From Knoxdaviesia capensis (Eukaryota > Ascomycota > Sordariomycetes > Microascales > Gondwanamycetaceae): a stretch of DNA of 64,000 nt. The DNA lies in contig LNGK01000002.1 of the NCBI GenBank assembly GCA_001510575.1, positions 3,150,144 through 3,214,143 on the forward strand, read 5' to 3'. The notes under the pieces were generated by a model. That model saw only the letters and a program-made list of their open reading frames with translations, did no database searches and was not told the DNA's origin. A program made the position numbers and the translations under genes. This document shows, piece after piece, positions 32,964-45,089 of this stretch; within the stretch, counting starts at the first letter, position 1, and every line of letters starts with the position of its first letter.

Positions 32964-35481
32964 GAGGAAGGACACGAAATGGAAGAGAAAAGGAAAGAAA
33001 AAAGAGAACGCGGAACAGGGGGAGTCGAAGAGTCAAGGTAGTAGTAGTAGTAGAAGTACTCAGAGGAGAAGGTGGTCAATCATCACCAAGGCCTCGTAAC
33101 CTTTTAAGGAGGGGCACCGTCGACTATGCCTCCGCCCATTCGTCCTATCAACGGCGGAAAGCTGCACGGTGGGACTGAACCTATATATTTTTTCGGTCCT
33201 GTCAGATATTAGTCTCTTCCTGCGCAGCCCTAAATGGCGTTGCAAGCACGCAGACACCAACTGAGACTGGGGTTCGTTTTTGCTGAGGTTTCACTACCAC
33301 CATCACCCAGCACCACAGATAAGGACAAATCCCACGCTCTGTGGCCCTGTGGGCTGGAGAATGGCCTGGGCTGTGAACCGTGTAACCTGTCTGGACCGTG
33401 TTGAGGAATCTTTCTGAAGGGAAAGAGGGGAAAGGCGTGATAATCATCAGCCCGCCTAGCATGTGCCACGGTTCTGTTTCGTTGCGCAAACATGACCGGC
33501 TCGGTGCCTCTCCCAAGTTCGTGATTGTATTACTGAGCAATCCTGTTTCTAAGCATTATGTTTCTCAGTATTATTCAGTTGAATCCAGCTGGCTTTTTCT
33601 CGCTGTTCCATGTGTTTCTTCCCACCCGCCACATCCAAAGAGGCTGAGCACAGCCAGAACCAAGGATGCCCGGCAACCCGCCAAGGCGGAGCCCTCGTGT
33701 CCCTACAGTACAAGTTCCAACTGCAGCTCGGAGGGTCCTTTCTAAACATATAGTACTGTGGGACTATTGCTACTGGATCCTAGAACTTGTAACTGGCCTA
33801 GGGGGATTCAACCTGCCGGCTTCCGTTGGAGTCTGGATCCCTCCAGCGGTGCGTCGGTGGCACTGCAACCCCCAACTGAGCCACAGACAGACAGTGAAGT
33901 TGTCAGTATTCTGTTTCTTCGACCCCAGTATGATCTCATCCCCTGGCTCAAGTCCCCGTTGGCGAGGCGAGATTTGAAGGATGAGATCACCACAGAATAA
34001 GTTGACGAGTCAAGCCCAGGAGATGGTGGGGTGGGAAGTGAGACAGGGAACATGGGCTTAATCCCTGGAAGAGCATCCAAGTGTGTCGTCCACTGTCCAG
34101 GCCTTTCAAGCCCAGACCACGCCAGTGTGTGAAGCACACGCTCGGTCCGGGGCTTGAAACCAGCTTCAGAAGCGCACAATGGGTTTGGTTTCTTGGTTCA
34201 GGAGTTGGTAAGAATTGCTCGAGACCTCGACATCGAGAACTCAACTGCCCGCACTACCAAGACCTCCTATTTCTTCCTCGTTGTCTTGTGCTCTCCAATA
34301 TGTACTGTATACATCCCTCAGTCTCAGTAAACTGCCCTGTCGCACTCCTGATGCTGCGGTGGTACGGAGTGTCAGACGGGATCCCGCTTCTCGTGGACCG
34401 CGTGGGTTGAGATAATGATAGGGATCAACCCTATATTCGGCAATCTCCCGCTCGGAGACATATGGACGGAATCGCCACTGGAGAGCATTTCCCATGGCAT
34501 TAGTGATTTTCATGTGGGTTTTGATTTCCTCCTGGCTGGTGGTCACTGTAAAGGTTGATTTTTTTCCAGAGGTGCAATCGTTACACTCGGAGAGCTACTC
34601 GACCCTTTTAAGATTCCCTTCGCGGGTTCCTGTGCGAGATGATCCCCTATTTTCTTGTCTAGAATCTTCATGCTCATTTGGATCAATACAACAGAAAGAA
34701 CAAGTCTGGCAGTGTTCTTCACGTCCGTGCTTCAAGATACTAAACAAGATGAAAACGAAACGTGTTCTGCTCAGGTTGGGGAGGGGCGACAGAAACACCG
34801 TCTCCATTGGTGCTTACACGATGGTGGCGCGGTGATATACCTGCGTCGATCAAGGCCACGCACCGTAATCCTCGCTCCAGTCGCATATAGGGCTTACTCA
34901 CAGAGCCGCTGGATCACGCCTCTGTGTTTCCCCCTCAAGGATTCCCTCCACCGCCCGTCGCCACGTACTGTTTCCGCATCCTCCTCGGTTCTCATCCTCG
35001 TTCCCACATCCGTATACAGAGGCACAGCAAGCTAGCTGTCTGACACCGCGAGACACATGTGTTCGTAAGCAGTCCCAGAACTGCTGTGTTCCCGTCTAAG
35101 CCCCCACCGGATGCCCTAATCTGCACCACCTACCTCTGCACTGGACCATAGATAGCACGCTGCCTGCAAGAGGCTATGTCTTCATAGAGTTGACCGGATC
35201 GAATAGTGTCCGGGTGGCTATTACAGTGACAAAAACGAACAGTGATTAGTGTGTGCTAAATCTATCAGTTGAGATTCTAACACCTTGATGCCCTGATGAT
35301 GCAGCATGCGAATACTTAACCCTATATTCAGACCCTAACACGACCCCAACAGCCCAGGCGACACCATACATAGGACACACCAGAAACAAAGAAATGGGAG
35401 ATCATAACCGCCAAACAACAACGCCAAAGCCCGAAAAAACAGAGCAATGTACAGATTCAAGCGCTTATGCTTTGCTGTGCT
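32447..35481. other. long intergenic region
   Basis: 3.0 kb with no supportable gene. It begins with the upstream region of the DUF7053-like gene, with the (GA)n tract at 32926-32962 and a TAG/GTA trinucleotide patch near 33040-33060. It ends with the 3' flank of the kinase-like gene, with partial CCCTAA motifs near 35320. Confidence 0.5.
32926..32962. repeat. (GA)n microsatellite
   Basis: About seventeen GA units, ~490 bp upstream of the DUF7053-like start codon. In the sense direction this is a CT tract, common in fungal leaders and promoters. Confidence 0.9.
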
Positions 35482-37846
35482 TTATACATTGGGGGAGAGG
35501 AGGTCATACTTGACACAATCCTCAACATCTTCAACACTCGCCCGGAGGAACCGCCGCGTCTCCAGACCCATCCACACCACCAACACCGAGAAGTCGCCCT
35601 GTTTGGCCATCTCCGCGCCCTGTTTCGCGCTGACTTCACGCAGAATCGGCAGCGCCTCGCTGAGGAGATCGAGTCCCGGGTACAGCGCGCGGCCAATGCC
35701 CTCGAGGAGGAGCATGCTGATGACCACGTTGACGAAGTCGCCCTCCAGCCGCACGTGGTGGGCACGCACCAGCGCGAGCACGCGCTGCAGCACGTCACCG
35801 ATGCTCACGCTGCCGAGTGCCAGCGTGCGGCCTTTGACGTCCAGAACGAGGTGCTGCATCTGCAGCGCGAACACGTCGCTGCCGATCACGGCTTCCGGCT
35901 GTCGGCAGCGCTCGCACATCAGCTTGCCGGCCTTGTACCCGTCAAACTCCGCCACCGCGCGGAACAGATCGAGGAAGTTCCGCCGGTTGGTCGCGTTGAG
36001 TTCGGTCACGAGTCCCGTGTCGATGAAGACGAGCTGGGGGCGGTAACCCGCGCGATCCAGTCGGGCGAGCTCTGCGTTCCAGCCAGCGCGGTCATGCGCC
36101 GTGGAAAACGGTCGGAGTCGCTGGAGGACCTTCTCAGTCACATCGTCGTTGCCATCAGTGTGGGTGCTTTCGCCTGTGCTGCTGCCGCCACCCGTGCCGA
36201 GGTCACCCCCGCTATTCATCCCCGTCTCAGCGCTGCGCCATAAAGCACTTGGGAGCTGCAGATCCGGTGAACCTGTTTTATAGAACCGCACCATGATGTT
36301 TCCAGGGTGCAGATCCGCATGAGCAAAGTTGTCGAGGAGCAGCATGCGCAGAAACGCGTCTAGGCCTTCACTAGCAATATCCTCCTGGAACGGCCCACCG
36401 CCAAGTTCGAGGAAATGCGCGAGGGGGATGCCCTGTGCAAATCCCTCCACCATGACGCTGCGCGAGGTGAGATCCGGGTACGGCCGGGGAAACGTAGCGG
36501 TGGTTCGGGTCTCAAAGTTCTTCCGAAACCGCACGAGGTTGGACGCCTCGATACGCAGATCCAGTTGCAGATTCATCATCTCGCCGAACTGCAACACTTC
36601 GTCTGGCAGCGATAGCCACTCGATTGACGGGATCGCATTGAGCAGGCGCGCAAAGAACCACATGATCGACACATCGCGCCAAACCAGCTTCTCCACACCA
36701 GGATGCAGCACCTTGACGGCAACGTAGGCCGATGGCACCTCCTTGGGCGAACTCTTCAGAACGGAATCGACATTGCGGCGCACATTCTTCCGAATATGCT
36801 TCAGCGTCTCCGTGGCGTCCGCAGTGATTTCGGGTGGTCCAACTATCTGATTACCGTCAGGTGTGGTGGCTATCTCGAGGTCTGGTCGAAGCTTTGCTTT
36901 GTAAACCTGCGCGATCGCACCGACGCCGAGGGGAGTTTCGTTGAACTCGATGAAAATGTCCTCAAGGCGTCGTCCACCAAAGGCCTCCTCGACAATTCGC
37001 CTTGTTTCGTCCATCGAATGCGCAGGAGCGTTCGAGTGTAGCTTAGACATGATATCGCAGAGCTCGGTCGGAAAGATATCCGACCGCGATGCCGCCCATT
37101 GGCCCAGCTAGAGGGAGGAACAGACGAGTTAGACATAGAACCTACGGGCGTGACCCTAATTAGCCGCAAGCTTCTCGTACCTTTATGAATGCAGGTCCAG
37201 CCCATTCCATCGACTTCACCAGAAACGTGTACCACAAAATGGTTCCGCTTCTCTCGTTGTCGCGATCAGGAAGTCTCCGGCCAAACCAGATCATCGGCAC
37301 CGACACAATCACCGGCACAAAGATGGCCGCCAGCTGTAGGAAGCGTATACATGTGAACATCGGCTCCCAGATATATACCTCCATAAACCTCCCAACTGTA
37401 TGTCGAAGCTTCAAGAACCCGTGTTCGTTGTCATCGAATCGAACCTCCAGCTCCTCCAGGGACTTCGCCAGCATGCGGCTCTCGACTGTGTCGTCTCCAA
37501 CTATGCTGGGGTCTTGCGCCAGTTGCACAAACGCAGAGGCTCCGAGCCCGGCTATGGCAGCTGAGGCGTGCAGGAAGATTCGTCGGGAGCCGCCATGGCT
37601 CTGGAACCGGGGTTTGCCTGGTCGGAGCTGTGGCCGGGGTGGGATGTGTCGAGGGACAAGATGCTGAAAGAACCGACTCTGAGAAGACAACACCGGGCCG
37701 GAAAAGGTCGTATTGCGTACTAGCCCGCCATTGGCACCTCGGCCGAGGAGTATTCTCGATGCCGGGCCGATAATCGCCGCCGAACTTGTCGTCGTCGGCA
37801 GGTGTGAGACGCGACACACCCAACTTGAAGCTGACACCACTCTCAT
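35482..37846 (-). CDS. mitochondrial ABC1/UbiB (ADCK)-family protein kinase-like protein, Mcp2/ADCK2-like
   Basis: The exons are 37846-37181 and 37107-35482, giving 2292 nt and 763 residues. The N-terminal ~90 residues are rich in Arg and Ser with almost no acids, a mitochondrial presequence. A hydrophobic stretch near residue 170-190 (LAAIFVPVIVSVPMIWF) may be a membrane anchor. UbiB-family marks follow: the KxGQ motif FIKLGQWAASRSDIFP (created by splicing), the Ala-rich-loop equivalent GVGAIAQVYKA, VAVKVLHPGV with the ATP-site Lys, HADLHPGNIMV, and the metal-binding Asp in VFIDTGLV. A low-complexity insert (GGGSSTGESTHTDGNDD) of ~75 residues sits between the last two. The closest known types are yeast Mcp2 and animal ADCK2, linked to mitochondrial lipid and coenzyme Q homeostasis. 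The exact orthologue is inferred. Confidence 0.88.
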
Positions 37847-38351
37847 AACTGCGGAGAATGTTGGAGCAGTGTGGCCATATCGCCGTCCTTGAGCAAAGCA
37901 GACGAGAAAAGGAGAAGAAGGAGAATATTAACAAACAACGAACCAGGCCGGAGATTTATTTATAAATGCTTCCCTGGATCAGATTCAGCTTGGAAGCATC
38001 GCCGGATCTGTTGAAGTCGGAGGAAGCCGGAAAAAGAAAAGTGACGTCGATTCGCGCAAGCTGACGACTGGAAATCGCCCGCGCCTGGCAGCTGTCGACA
38101 GCCGGCTAGTACAAACGCGCCCAATATCGCGAATTCGGGCGTCCGGATTTTTTAGGCAATGATAATAAGGGTACAATTTTTTCCTCCTTTTATCTTCTTT
38201 TGCTTTCTATGTATCCATCATCACCTGCTTTTCTGTCGCAATCGCGAAACTGTCATATCTGGTATCTTTGCTGATATCCTGGATTCTATTTTCACTCATT
38301 CTTGTACTATTTCAACTTCTCACTCCTAATATATCTCAATTCACACTCACC
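37847..38351. other. divergent promoter region of two mitochondrial-protein genes
   Basis: 505 bp between the start codons of the UbiB-family gene (-) and cytochrome c heme lyase (+). Co-regulation of mitochondrial functions is possible. No named site was recognised. Confidence 0.45.
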
Positions 38352-39635
38352 ATGGGCTGGTTTTGGGCCGATGCGTCTCCCTCTGCCTCTGGCGCTGGAT
38401 CTTCCAGTGGTTCAGCTGTAAGAAGAAATTTCCCCTCCTTTTGCTGCAGCTGATCAGCGCATGCGATATCACATGTATCGCCAGATACTGACTAATTCCA
38501 CAGTCGCGGTGCCCCGTTCCTCACCGGCGATCGGCCCCGATGCCCGAATCACACCCCCCGGTCGCTGACGGCGCCGCTTCCGGCTGTCCCGTCCCTCACG
38601 CTGCTCGAGCTGCGTCATCTCCGTCTACAGCTGCCGCCGCCGCCGGAGGCTGCCCGATTCCACATGGCGAGCGATCTCTAGCCACCACAGCCGCCCTCTC
38701 GGGATGCCCCGTTCCCCATGACGCCCGAAGATCCGCCTCGGCGCCCGCTCCTCCCACGGCCGCGCCGGAAACCTCATCCTCCGCCTCGTCGTCTTCTTTT
38801 CTCTCTCAAATCAACCCTCTCAACTACATGTTCCGTGAACTTTCACAGGCGCCCGCCCCGAACCAAAAGGTGGCGCTCCCGACAGAGCGCGAGGAATCCA
38901 CCATCCCGCGCGGCGAGGGCGAGGGCAACTGGGAGTACCCGTCGCCACAGCAAATGTACAACGCGCTGCTGCGCAAAGGGTACACCGACACCGACGCCAC
39001 CGCCGTCGAGCAGATGGTCGCCGTGCACAACTTTCTGAACGAGGGCGCCTGGCAGGAGATTATCGGCTGGGAGCAGCGCTTCTCGGAGGGTCTGTTCCAG
39101 GGCTGGTCCACGTGCTCGCGTGGCGAAGAGAACGCTGAAGTCACTGTGGAGATGCGGTCGACAAGCGGCCAGGTCGGTGCGCCGACGCTCATCCGCTTCC
39201 AGGGTCGGCCGAACGACCGGACCCCGAAGGCGACTGTTCTTCAGATGCTCGGACGCGTGTTCCCTGATTCGTTTGGGTAAGCTTGTGTGAACCCTACTGC
39301 ATTCATGTTGCCATTATGTGAATATGTGTCTAATATCCCTCTTCGTGCGCTTTAGAACCGAACCCCCCTTCGACCGTCACGATTGGTTTGTGTCGCGCGA
39401 TCTCGGCAACGGCCAGCGCAGAGAAGTGCGCTACGTCATTGACTACTACTCCGGCCCGCCCGAGCCCACCGGTGAGCCCGTCTTCTTCCTCGACGTGCGG
39501 CCAGCTTTCACCCCCAGCGGAGCCGCCGAGCGGTTCATCCGCTGGGGCGGAGACGTGTGGTGGAAGGCAACCGGTGGCACTGCGCGTGAGCAAAAAGTTC
39601 TGGAGACCAAGCTGAAAGAGCTCTCCAAGCAGTAG
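38352..39635 (+). CDS. CYC3: cytochrome c heme lyase (holocytochrome c synthase)
   Basis: The exons are 38352-38417, 38504-39276 and 39356-39635, giving 1119 nt and 372 residues. The enzyme attaches heme covalently to apocytochrome c in the mitochondrial intermembrane space. The N-terminal ~110 residues contain four Cys-Pro-Val/Ile-Pro-His heme-regulatory motifs (RCPVPH, GCPVPH, GCPIPH, GCPVPH) in a Pro/Ala/Ser-rich context. The catalytic region holds NWEYPSPQQMYNALLRKG, VAVHNFLNEGAWQEIIGWE with the conserved heme-ligand His, RFQGRPNDRTPKA, PPFDRHDW and the C-terminal VDYYSG-like segment (VIDYYSGPPEP). Both introns are GT-AG. The first exon encodes only 22 residues (MGWFWADASPS). The divergent neighbour also encodes a mitochondrial protein. 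Confidence 0.95.
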
Positions 39636-40376
39636 ATTTCGCGTGAATCTCCGTCGGGGCGTGACTAGCAAAATATCCCCCGCCTCGTCCCCCCTCCCCG
39701 AACTCTCCAATCTTCTTCTTTTTTTTCGCTCTGTTTTTGTGTTACTTATCTTTTTTTTGGTCCCCATCCCCACCTCACTGATCAAAGCTTGGAGTTTTCG
39801 GGATCTAACAATCCAGTTGGATCATACTTGTTGTTGTAGGATACACGTAGGGGAACTGGTGTTGTGATGATAGAAGTTGGAGTGAAAGTATGGATGATGA
39901 TCATGTCAGGAACTAGGTTGGTTTACTTGCGAGCTGAACATCTCTCGTCTCTGCCTACAAATAAAATAATACTTTTTTTAAACCTGAAATTTCACATATT
40001 CCAGTATTGATCTAGATTAAACCGTCTATCTGCATTCTAGAGAGTGTCTAGGGTACATAATTCCCAAGATGAAGCATGAAGTATAAGATATCATACACCA
40101 CCCAGATTTACAAAAATGAAACCGAAAAAGTTGAAATGAAGAAGGAAACCAGTTGCTCAACCCTGACGAAAGACGAAGAGAAACGAAACAGAGAGATGAA
40201 ATCGAGTCAAATGATGATTCCCCCCAGATTATGCACGACGAAAAATACCAGAATTAAAAATAGGAAAGGAAAATGGAAAATGATGGATGCAGTGGCGCTT
40301 TGACGTGAACCAAGCTAGTCTCGAGCTTGTCATGCAATATTGAAATTTTAATTTTTCTTTCTACTAACTTTTGGGC
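39636..40376. other. convergent intergenic region
   Basis: 3' flanks of heme lyase (+) and the ABC transporter (-). Positions 40070-40280 are A/G-rich. No gene is seen. Confidence 0.5.
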
Positions 40377-43300
40377 TTAACGGCGGTTGAAGTTGATGTA
40401 ACGGCTCTGGAGAGAGAGAGTACATGTTAGTATCTGCGTGAAGACCACTTGACCGAGCTTTGCTCGCACACCAAGCGTGGAGGAAAAACAAACTTACAGC
40501 GAGAAAGGCGATGATGAGGTTACTCCCGATGAACGAGATGAAGATACCGAAATCTCTCCAGCGGTTGCTGAAGCTGAAGCCCAGCGGCTCGTAGAAGTCG
40601 TCACCGATGCTGTAGGCGCAGAACTCGCAAGCCGAGGTGTTGGAGTCGGTAAGGTAGCCACGGCCACCCGACTCGAAGAACGGGGCCATGTACTCGCCGC
40701 AGGTCTGGCCCGACGGGGCGGTGAAGCGGTTCATCTCGAGCGAGCTGCACCGCACGGGAAGGTCGTGCAGCGCCGTGGTGACGGTGCCGCCAATCAGCCG
40801 GGTGAAGGGGTCCAGCTGGAACAGCCAGGCGCGCCAGAAACCGGGCATCTGCGGCTTGGGGATGGTGACTCCGCAGAACAACGCAAAGGTGATCATGATG
40901 AAGGGGTCGAACTGCGACGACACGAACGGCGACGGCGTGAACGACGCAATCGTCTGGCCCAGGGTCACGGAGAACAGCTCGGTCACCAGCACCATCAGGA
41001 ACTGGTAGCCGGCGCGCGACGGCTCGGCCTGCAGACCGGGGATGAAGTACAGCAGCAGGAAGAACACGACACTGCAGACAATCGAGTACGGGATCTCAGC
41101 GAGCGCAATCGACGACGCAAACGCAAACGGGTGGTACATCTTCGACGACGCCTCGCGGAAGTAGATCATGCGCTTCATGTTGTACATGACCTCGACCTGG
41201 CTGAGCACCAGCGCGGGGAGCACGGTGATCTGGAACATGATGAACACCCGGTACTGCAGCGACGAGCGCGAGTTGTCCAGGTTGAGATAGGTGAGACCGT
41301 TGATCAGGGCGAAGGCCACGTGGTTGAACAGACGCGTGAACAGGTAGTTGGGCGAGCGCCAGAACGAGATGTTCATGCGGTTGGCGACCACCTTCAACTG
41401 GTGCATGAAAGGCGTGGCAAACTCAAGTTCCTTAGCATCCGCCGCCCGGTTGGCAAGCTCTCCGGCAGCAGCAGACGCACGCTCGGTGCGCATGGCCACG
41501 ATGTCCTGCTTGACACGGGCAAGCTCGGGGCTCGCGTTCCACAGGTCACCCCAGTCGGTGTCGCCAATACGGGGGCGGCTACCAGCACCAATAGCCTCAA
41601 GCATGAACTCAGCCACGTTGTCAGAAGCTCCAGCCTCGGCTCCGTATCTGCGGAGATAATCACGGAGAACCGAAGCATCCCGGCCAATGTCGCCAAAGTA
41701 CACGGTGCGGCCGCCACTCTCCAGAAGCAGAAGACGGTCAAAGTTCTCAAACAGGGAGGCGTTCGGCTGGTGGATGGTGCACAGGATGGCCTGGCCGGCC
41801 GCAGCCAGCTTCTTCAGGAAACGGACAATGTTGTAGGCACTCTGGCTGTCCAGACCCGAAGTCGGCTCGTCCAGGAACAGGAGAAGATCGGGCTTGGCGG
41901 CAAGCTCGACACCAATGGTGACACGCTTGCGCTGCTCAACAGTCAGACCAAACTCGGCGAAACCAATGATGCTGTCGGCAATGTTGTCCATCTCAAGGAG
42001 GGAAATGATCTCCTCCACGTAGGCCCACTTCTCAGCTTCAGGAACAGATATGGGCTGGCGAAGGGTGGCCGAGAAGCGGAGAGCCTCACGAACGGTCTGG
42101 GTGGGGTCATGAACATCCTGCTGCTCGGCATACGAAGTGCTGCGCTGGAACTCAAGGCCAGGCTTCGAGCCATCCACAAGCACGTCGCCGCCGATCACGC
42201 CAATGTTCTTGCGCGAAGCCAGAACGTCGAGAAGGGTGGTCTTTCCAGCCCCAGAAGCGCCCATCAGGGCGGTCAGTTCACCAGGACGGACGTATCCAAA
42301 GACGTTGGTAAGCAGGCGGCGAGTGCCTCCGGGAACAGGGACGTCGTAGCACAGATCCTCCCAGGTCAGGATGCTCTTGGACTCCAGGCGAAGGTCGGAG
42401 CCCTGCTCAGCAGCAGGGACATCGCGGCCACGGGCACGGCGGGCAGCGAGCTTCTCGTTCAGCTCGGTGCGCTCCTTGTTGGGGCGCACGGTGAACAGGG
42501 CAGAGTTGCCTCCCAGCCCGTGATTAATCAGTTCTCCGAAAAGGATGTTCAGAAACAGGAAGAACACGATCAGAGCGATGATGATACCGAAGTTGCGCCA
42601 CAAATCGCTGCTGGCGTAAGAGAATCCGTCCCGAATGTAGGCATTGCCATCAATGAACAGAGTTCCGGGGGTCGATCCAGGAAGGGTGCAAACGCGGTTG
42701 TCGATGCTGGCATCAGCATAGGCCGGGCCGGCAGGCACCAAACTCTCGTCTGAGCAAGTCATATCAGTCTTGCCGAACTCGTTAACCATCAAGGAAGTAA
42801 ACGAAAGACCGAGCGGGTTGATCCAGTAGATCCAGCGAAGCCACTTCTGCTCAGACTGGTACTGGATAAGGTATCCGGAAGTGGTGATGAAGAACGACAG
42901 AAGCGACAGGGTGAACTTGATGGCGTAGTCGAAATCAGGGCTGATGCAACCGATGACCCGGAATACCAGGGTCATCGAGATGTTTCCAGCCAAAATCATG
43001 AGGTAGAAGGTGAAGAAGGCTCCAGCCTCCCGCACCAGGTTGGACATGAAGTAAACGATGATGGAGAAGACGAGAATCTGCGAGGCCGAGAAGACCTGGT
43101 CGACCAGAATCTGCGCAATCCACAGCGCCGACGGCCGATGGAAGGCGTACGAACGGTGCTTGTTGACAATACCACGACCAACCATGACACTGGGAAGTTC
43201 CGAGAAGGCCTGGAAAGCGTTGAACAGAAGCGAGATGAAAAGCAGACCTCCCTTGCTGAAAGCAGCGCCGGAGGTCTCCGGAAGATTGAGATACAGGGTA

Positions 43301-45089
43301 CCGAGGACAATAGCAATGACGATGCTACGCAGCCACGACAGGGACAGGGAGAGGCGATCCTGGAGCTTCAGAAGGAACTGACGCTTCATGAGGGCCCAGA
43401 CCTGGATGTGGAAACCGGTGGTATAAACGGATCTGGAGACGGAGATAAAAGGGGTTAGCATCGTGGTTCGGGTTCGGGTTTGGGTTTAGGGTATAGGGCA
43501 TAGGGCATAGGGTTAGGTGGGGTAGGTGTCAAAAGAAAAAAAAAAGAAAAAAAAAGAAAAAAAAGTGCAGGAAATGGTAAGACAATATGTTCAGATGAGA
43601 CACGATTGACCCAGAATCATGCCTTGCATGAGACTCACCTCTTAGATGCATGGCGTTTGCTCTGTCTCACAGCCACCTCGAAATTCTCCCGCTGTTCCTT
43701 GTGCTCTTCGGCAGCAACACGCGCCTTGTAGGCGTCCATTTCAGCGCGCATCTGCTTGTTGATGGCAGACGACGAGTAGGCCTCAGCGAGAGCCTGGGGG
43801 CTGCTGGGCACGTCCGCAGCCGAGCGTCCAGACGCGTATTCACGCTCGAACTCGTCGGTGCAGCCGGTGACATAGTCGGGGGTGGTCTGGCGAGGACGCG
43901 GGGCGAAACCCAGGCCCTCGAAGTAGGCACGCGCATCGGCGGCCGGGCCGAAGAAGACCTGGCGACCGGCGTCGATGACGAGGACCTTGTCGAACTGGCG
44001 GTAAATGTTCTCGGAGGCCTGGTACAGCGACACGAAGGTGGCGGTGCGGTACAGGTCAGTCATGATGCGCAGCGACTTGACAAAGTCGAGCGCGGTACTG
44101 GCATCGAGACCGCGCGTGCTGTTGTCCCACGACAGGATAGTGGCGTTGGTGATCATCATCTCGGCAATCGACACTCGCTTGCGCTCACCACCGGACACAC
44201 CACGGATCATGGCGTCACCGACAATGGTGTTGCGAGTGTGCTCGATGTTGAACATCTTCAGCAGGAGGGTGATGACGCGGCTCTTGAACTCGGCCTTCGA
44301 TACGCCGCCAGGGCGCACCTTTGGGGTCTTGGTCTCCAGCGCAAAGTCCAGAGTCTGGCCAACGGTAAGGGTGGGGTGGTGGATATCGTTTTCGGGGTTG
44401 TACACCGACTCGCCGCGGTACAGCTTGTTGAATTCGTGGGCACTGAAGCTGCCGTAGCTGACGTCGCCGTCAACGCCGGTGTATCCATAGCGCTGGTTAG
44501 CAATGGTCTTGAGGAAGGTGGTGCATCCGGATCCGGGCTTGCCCAGAACCAGCACCATCTCACCAGGCTCGCAGACGCCGTAGAAGTCCTTCAGGAGATC
44601 CCGCTCGGGGATGGAGGGACCCATGCCGAGAAGGCGCCTGACCGGGGTGATGATGTCGAAAAAGCCGACAATGGCGTCCGGGAAGGTCGGCACAAAGTTG
44701 GAGAAGCCGCTCATGCCACGCACGCTCAGGCGGTCCCAGTGCACTCCGATGTGCTTGGGGCGGATACCGGCGTCGCGTTCGGCGCTCAAGCCAACACGGA
44801 GGGTTGACTCCAGGTCGAAAAGCTCCTCGGTCGACTCGGTGTCAGCTCCGGCTCCGGACGTGGTCTTCGCATGGTGGCTCGCGGCCTTTTCAAGGTCGGT
44901 CGACGTGTGGTGTTTCTCGGCATAGTGCTTAGCGCTGGCGCGGGAGAACTCCTTCTGAAGCTCGGCGAAGTCGTTTTCGGCGCGGTGGACGGAAACGCGG
45001 GACACCTCTTCCGGTTCGGCGGTAAACGAGCCGGCGTCGGTGGCCACGGGCGTGTCCGTCATCGACGGAGACGGAGAATCCCGTGCCAT
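40377..45089 (-). CDS. full-size PDR-type (ABCG) multidrug ABC transporter
   Basis: The exons are 45089-43639, 43432-40498 and 40406-40377, giving 4416 nt and 1471 residues, the usual Pdr5/CDR length. It is an ATP-driven plasma-membrane exporter of hydrophobic drugs and azoles (family knowledge). Topology is NBD1-TMD1-NBD2-TMD2. NBD1 has the degenerate fungal Walker A GKPGSGCTT (~183-191), signature VSGGERKRVSI and Walker B-region ILSWDNSTRGLDAST. NBD2 has canonical Walker A GASGAGKTT, a degenerate signature LTVEQRKRVTIG and LLFLDEPTSGLDSQS. This is the asymmetric pair of ATP sites expected of PDR pumps. The two TMDs include PDR-type loops with extracellular Cys. The last exon is only 30 nt and encodes SRYINFNRR; it replaces a read-through tail. 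The first intron (206 nt, long for this window) carries a degenerate TTAGGG-like array. Upstream, a pyrimidine-rich leader precedes the ATG. Confidence 0.95.
43464..43532. repeat. degenerate telomere-like TTAGGG array inside the ABC transporter intron
   Basis: On the plus strand the stretch is built of imperfect GGGTT, TTTAGGG, GTATAGGG, GCATAGGG (twice) and GGTTAGG units, within the intron at 43433-43638. It is too degenerate for a true telomere scar. Confidence 0.7.

Noticed and set aside
40477..42753. 758-codon plus-strand open frame
   Set aside because: It is exactly antisense to the ABC transporter coding sequence. The protein is Arg/Glu/Val/Gly-rich with no domain, as expected from GC-biased antisense codons.
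43464..43532. True telomere end or chromosome-fusion scar
   Set aside because: Units are too degenerate and lie inside an intron of an intact gene with normal sequence on both sides.
43650..44807. 385-codon plus-strand open frame
   Set aside because: Antisense to the first exon of the ABC transporter; no motif.
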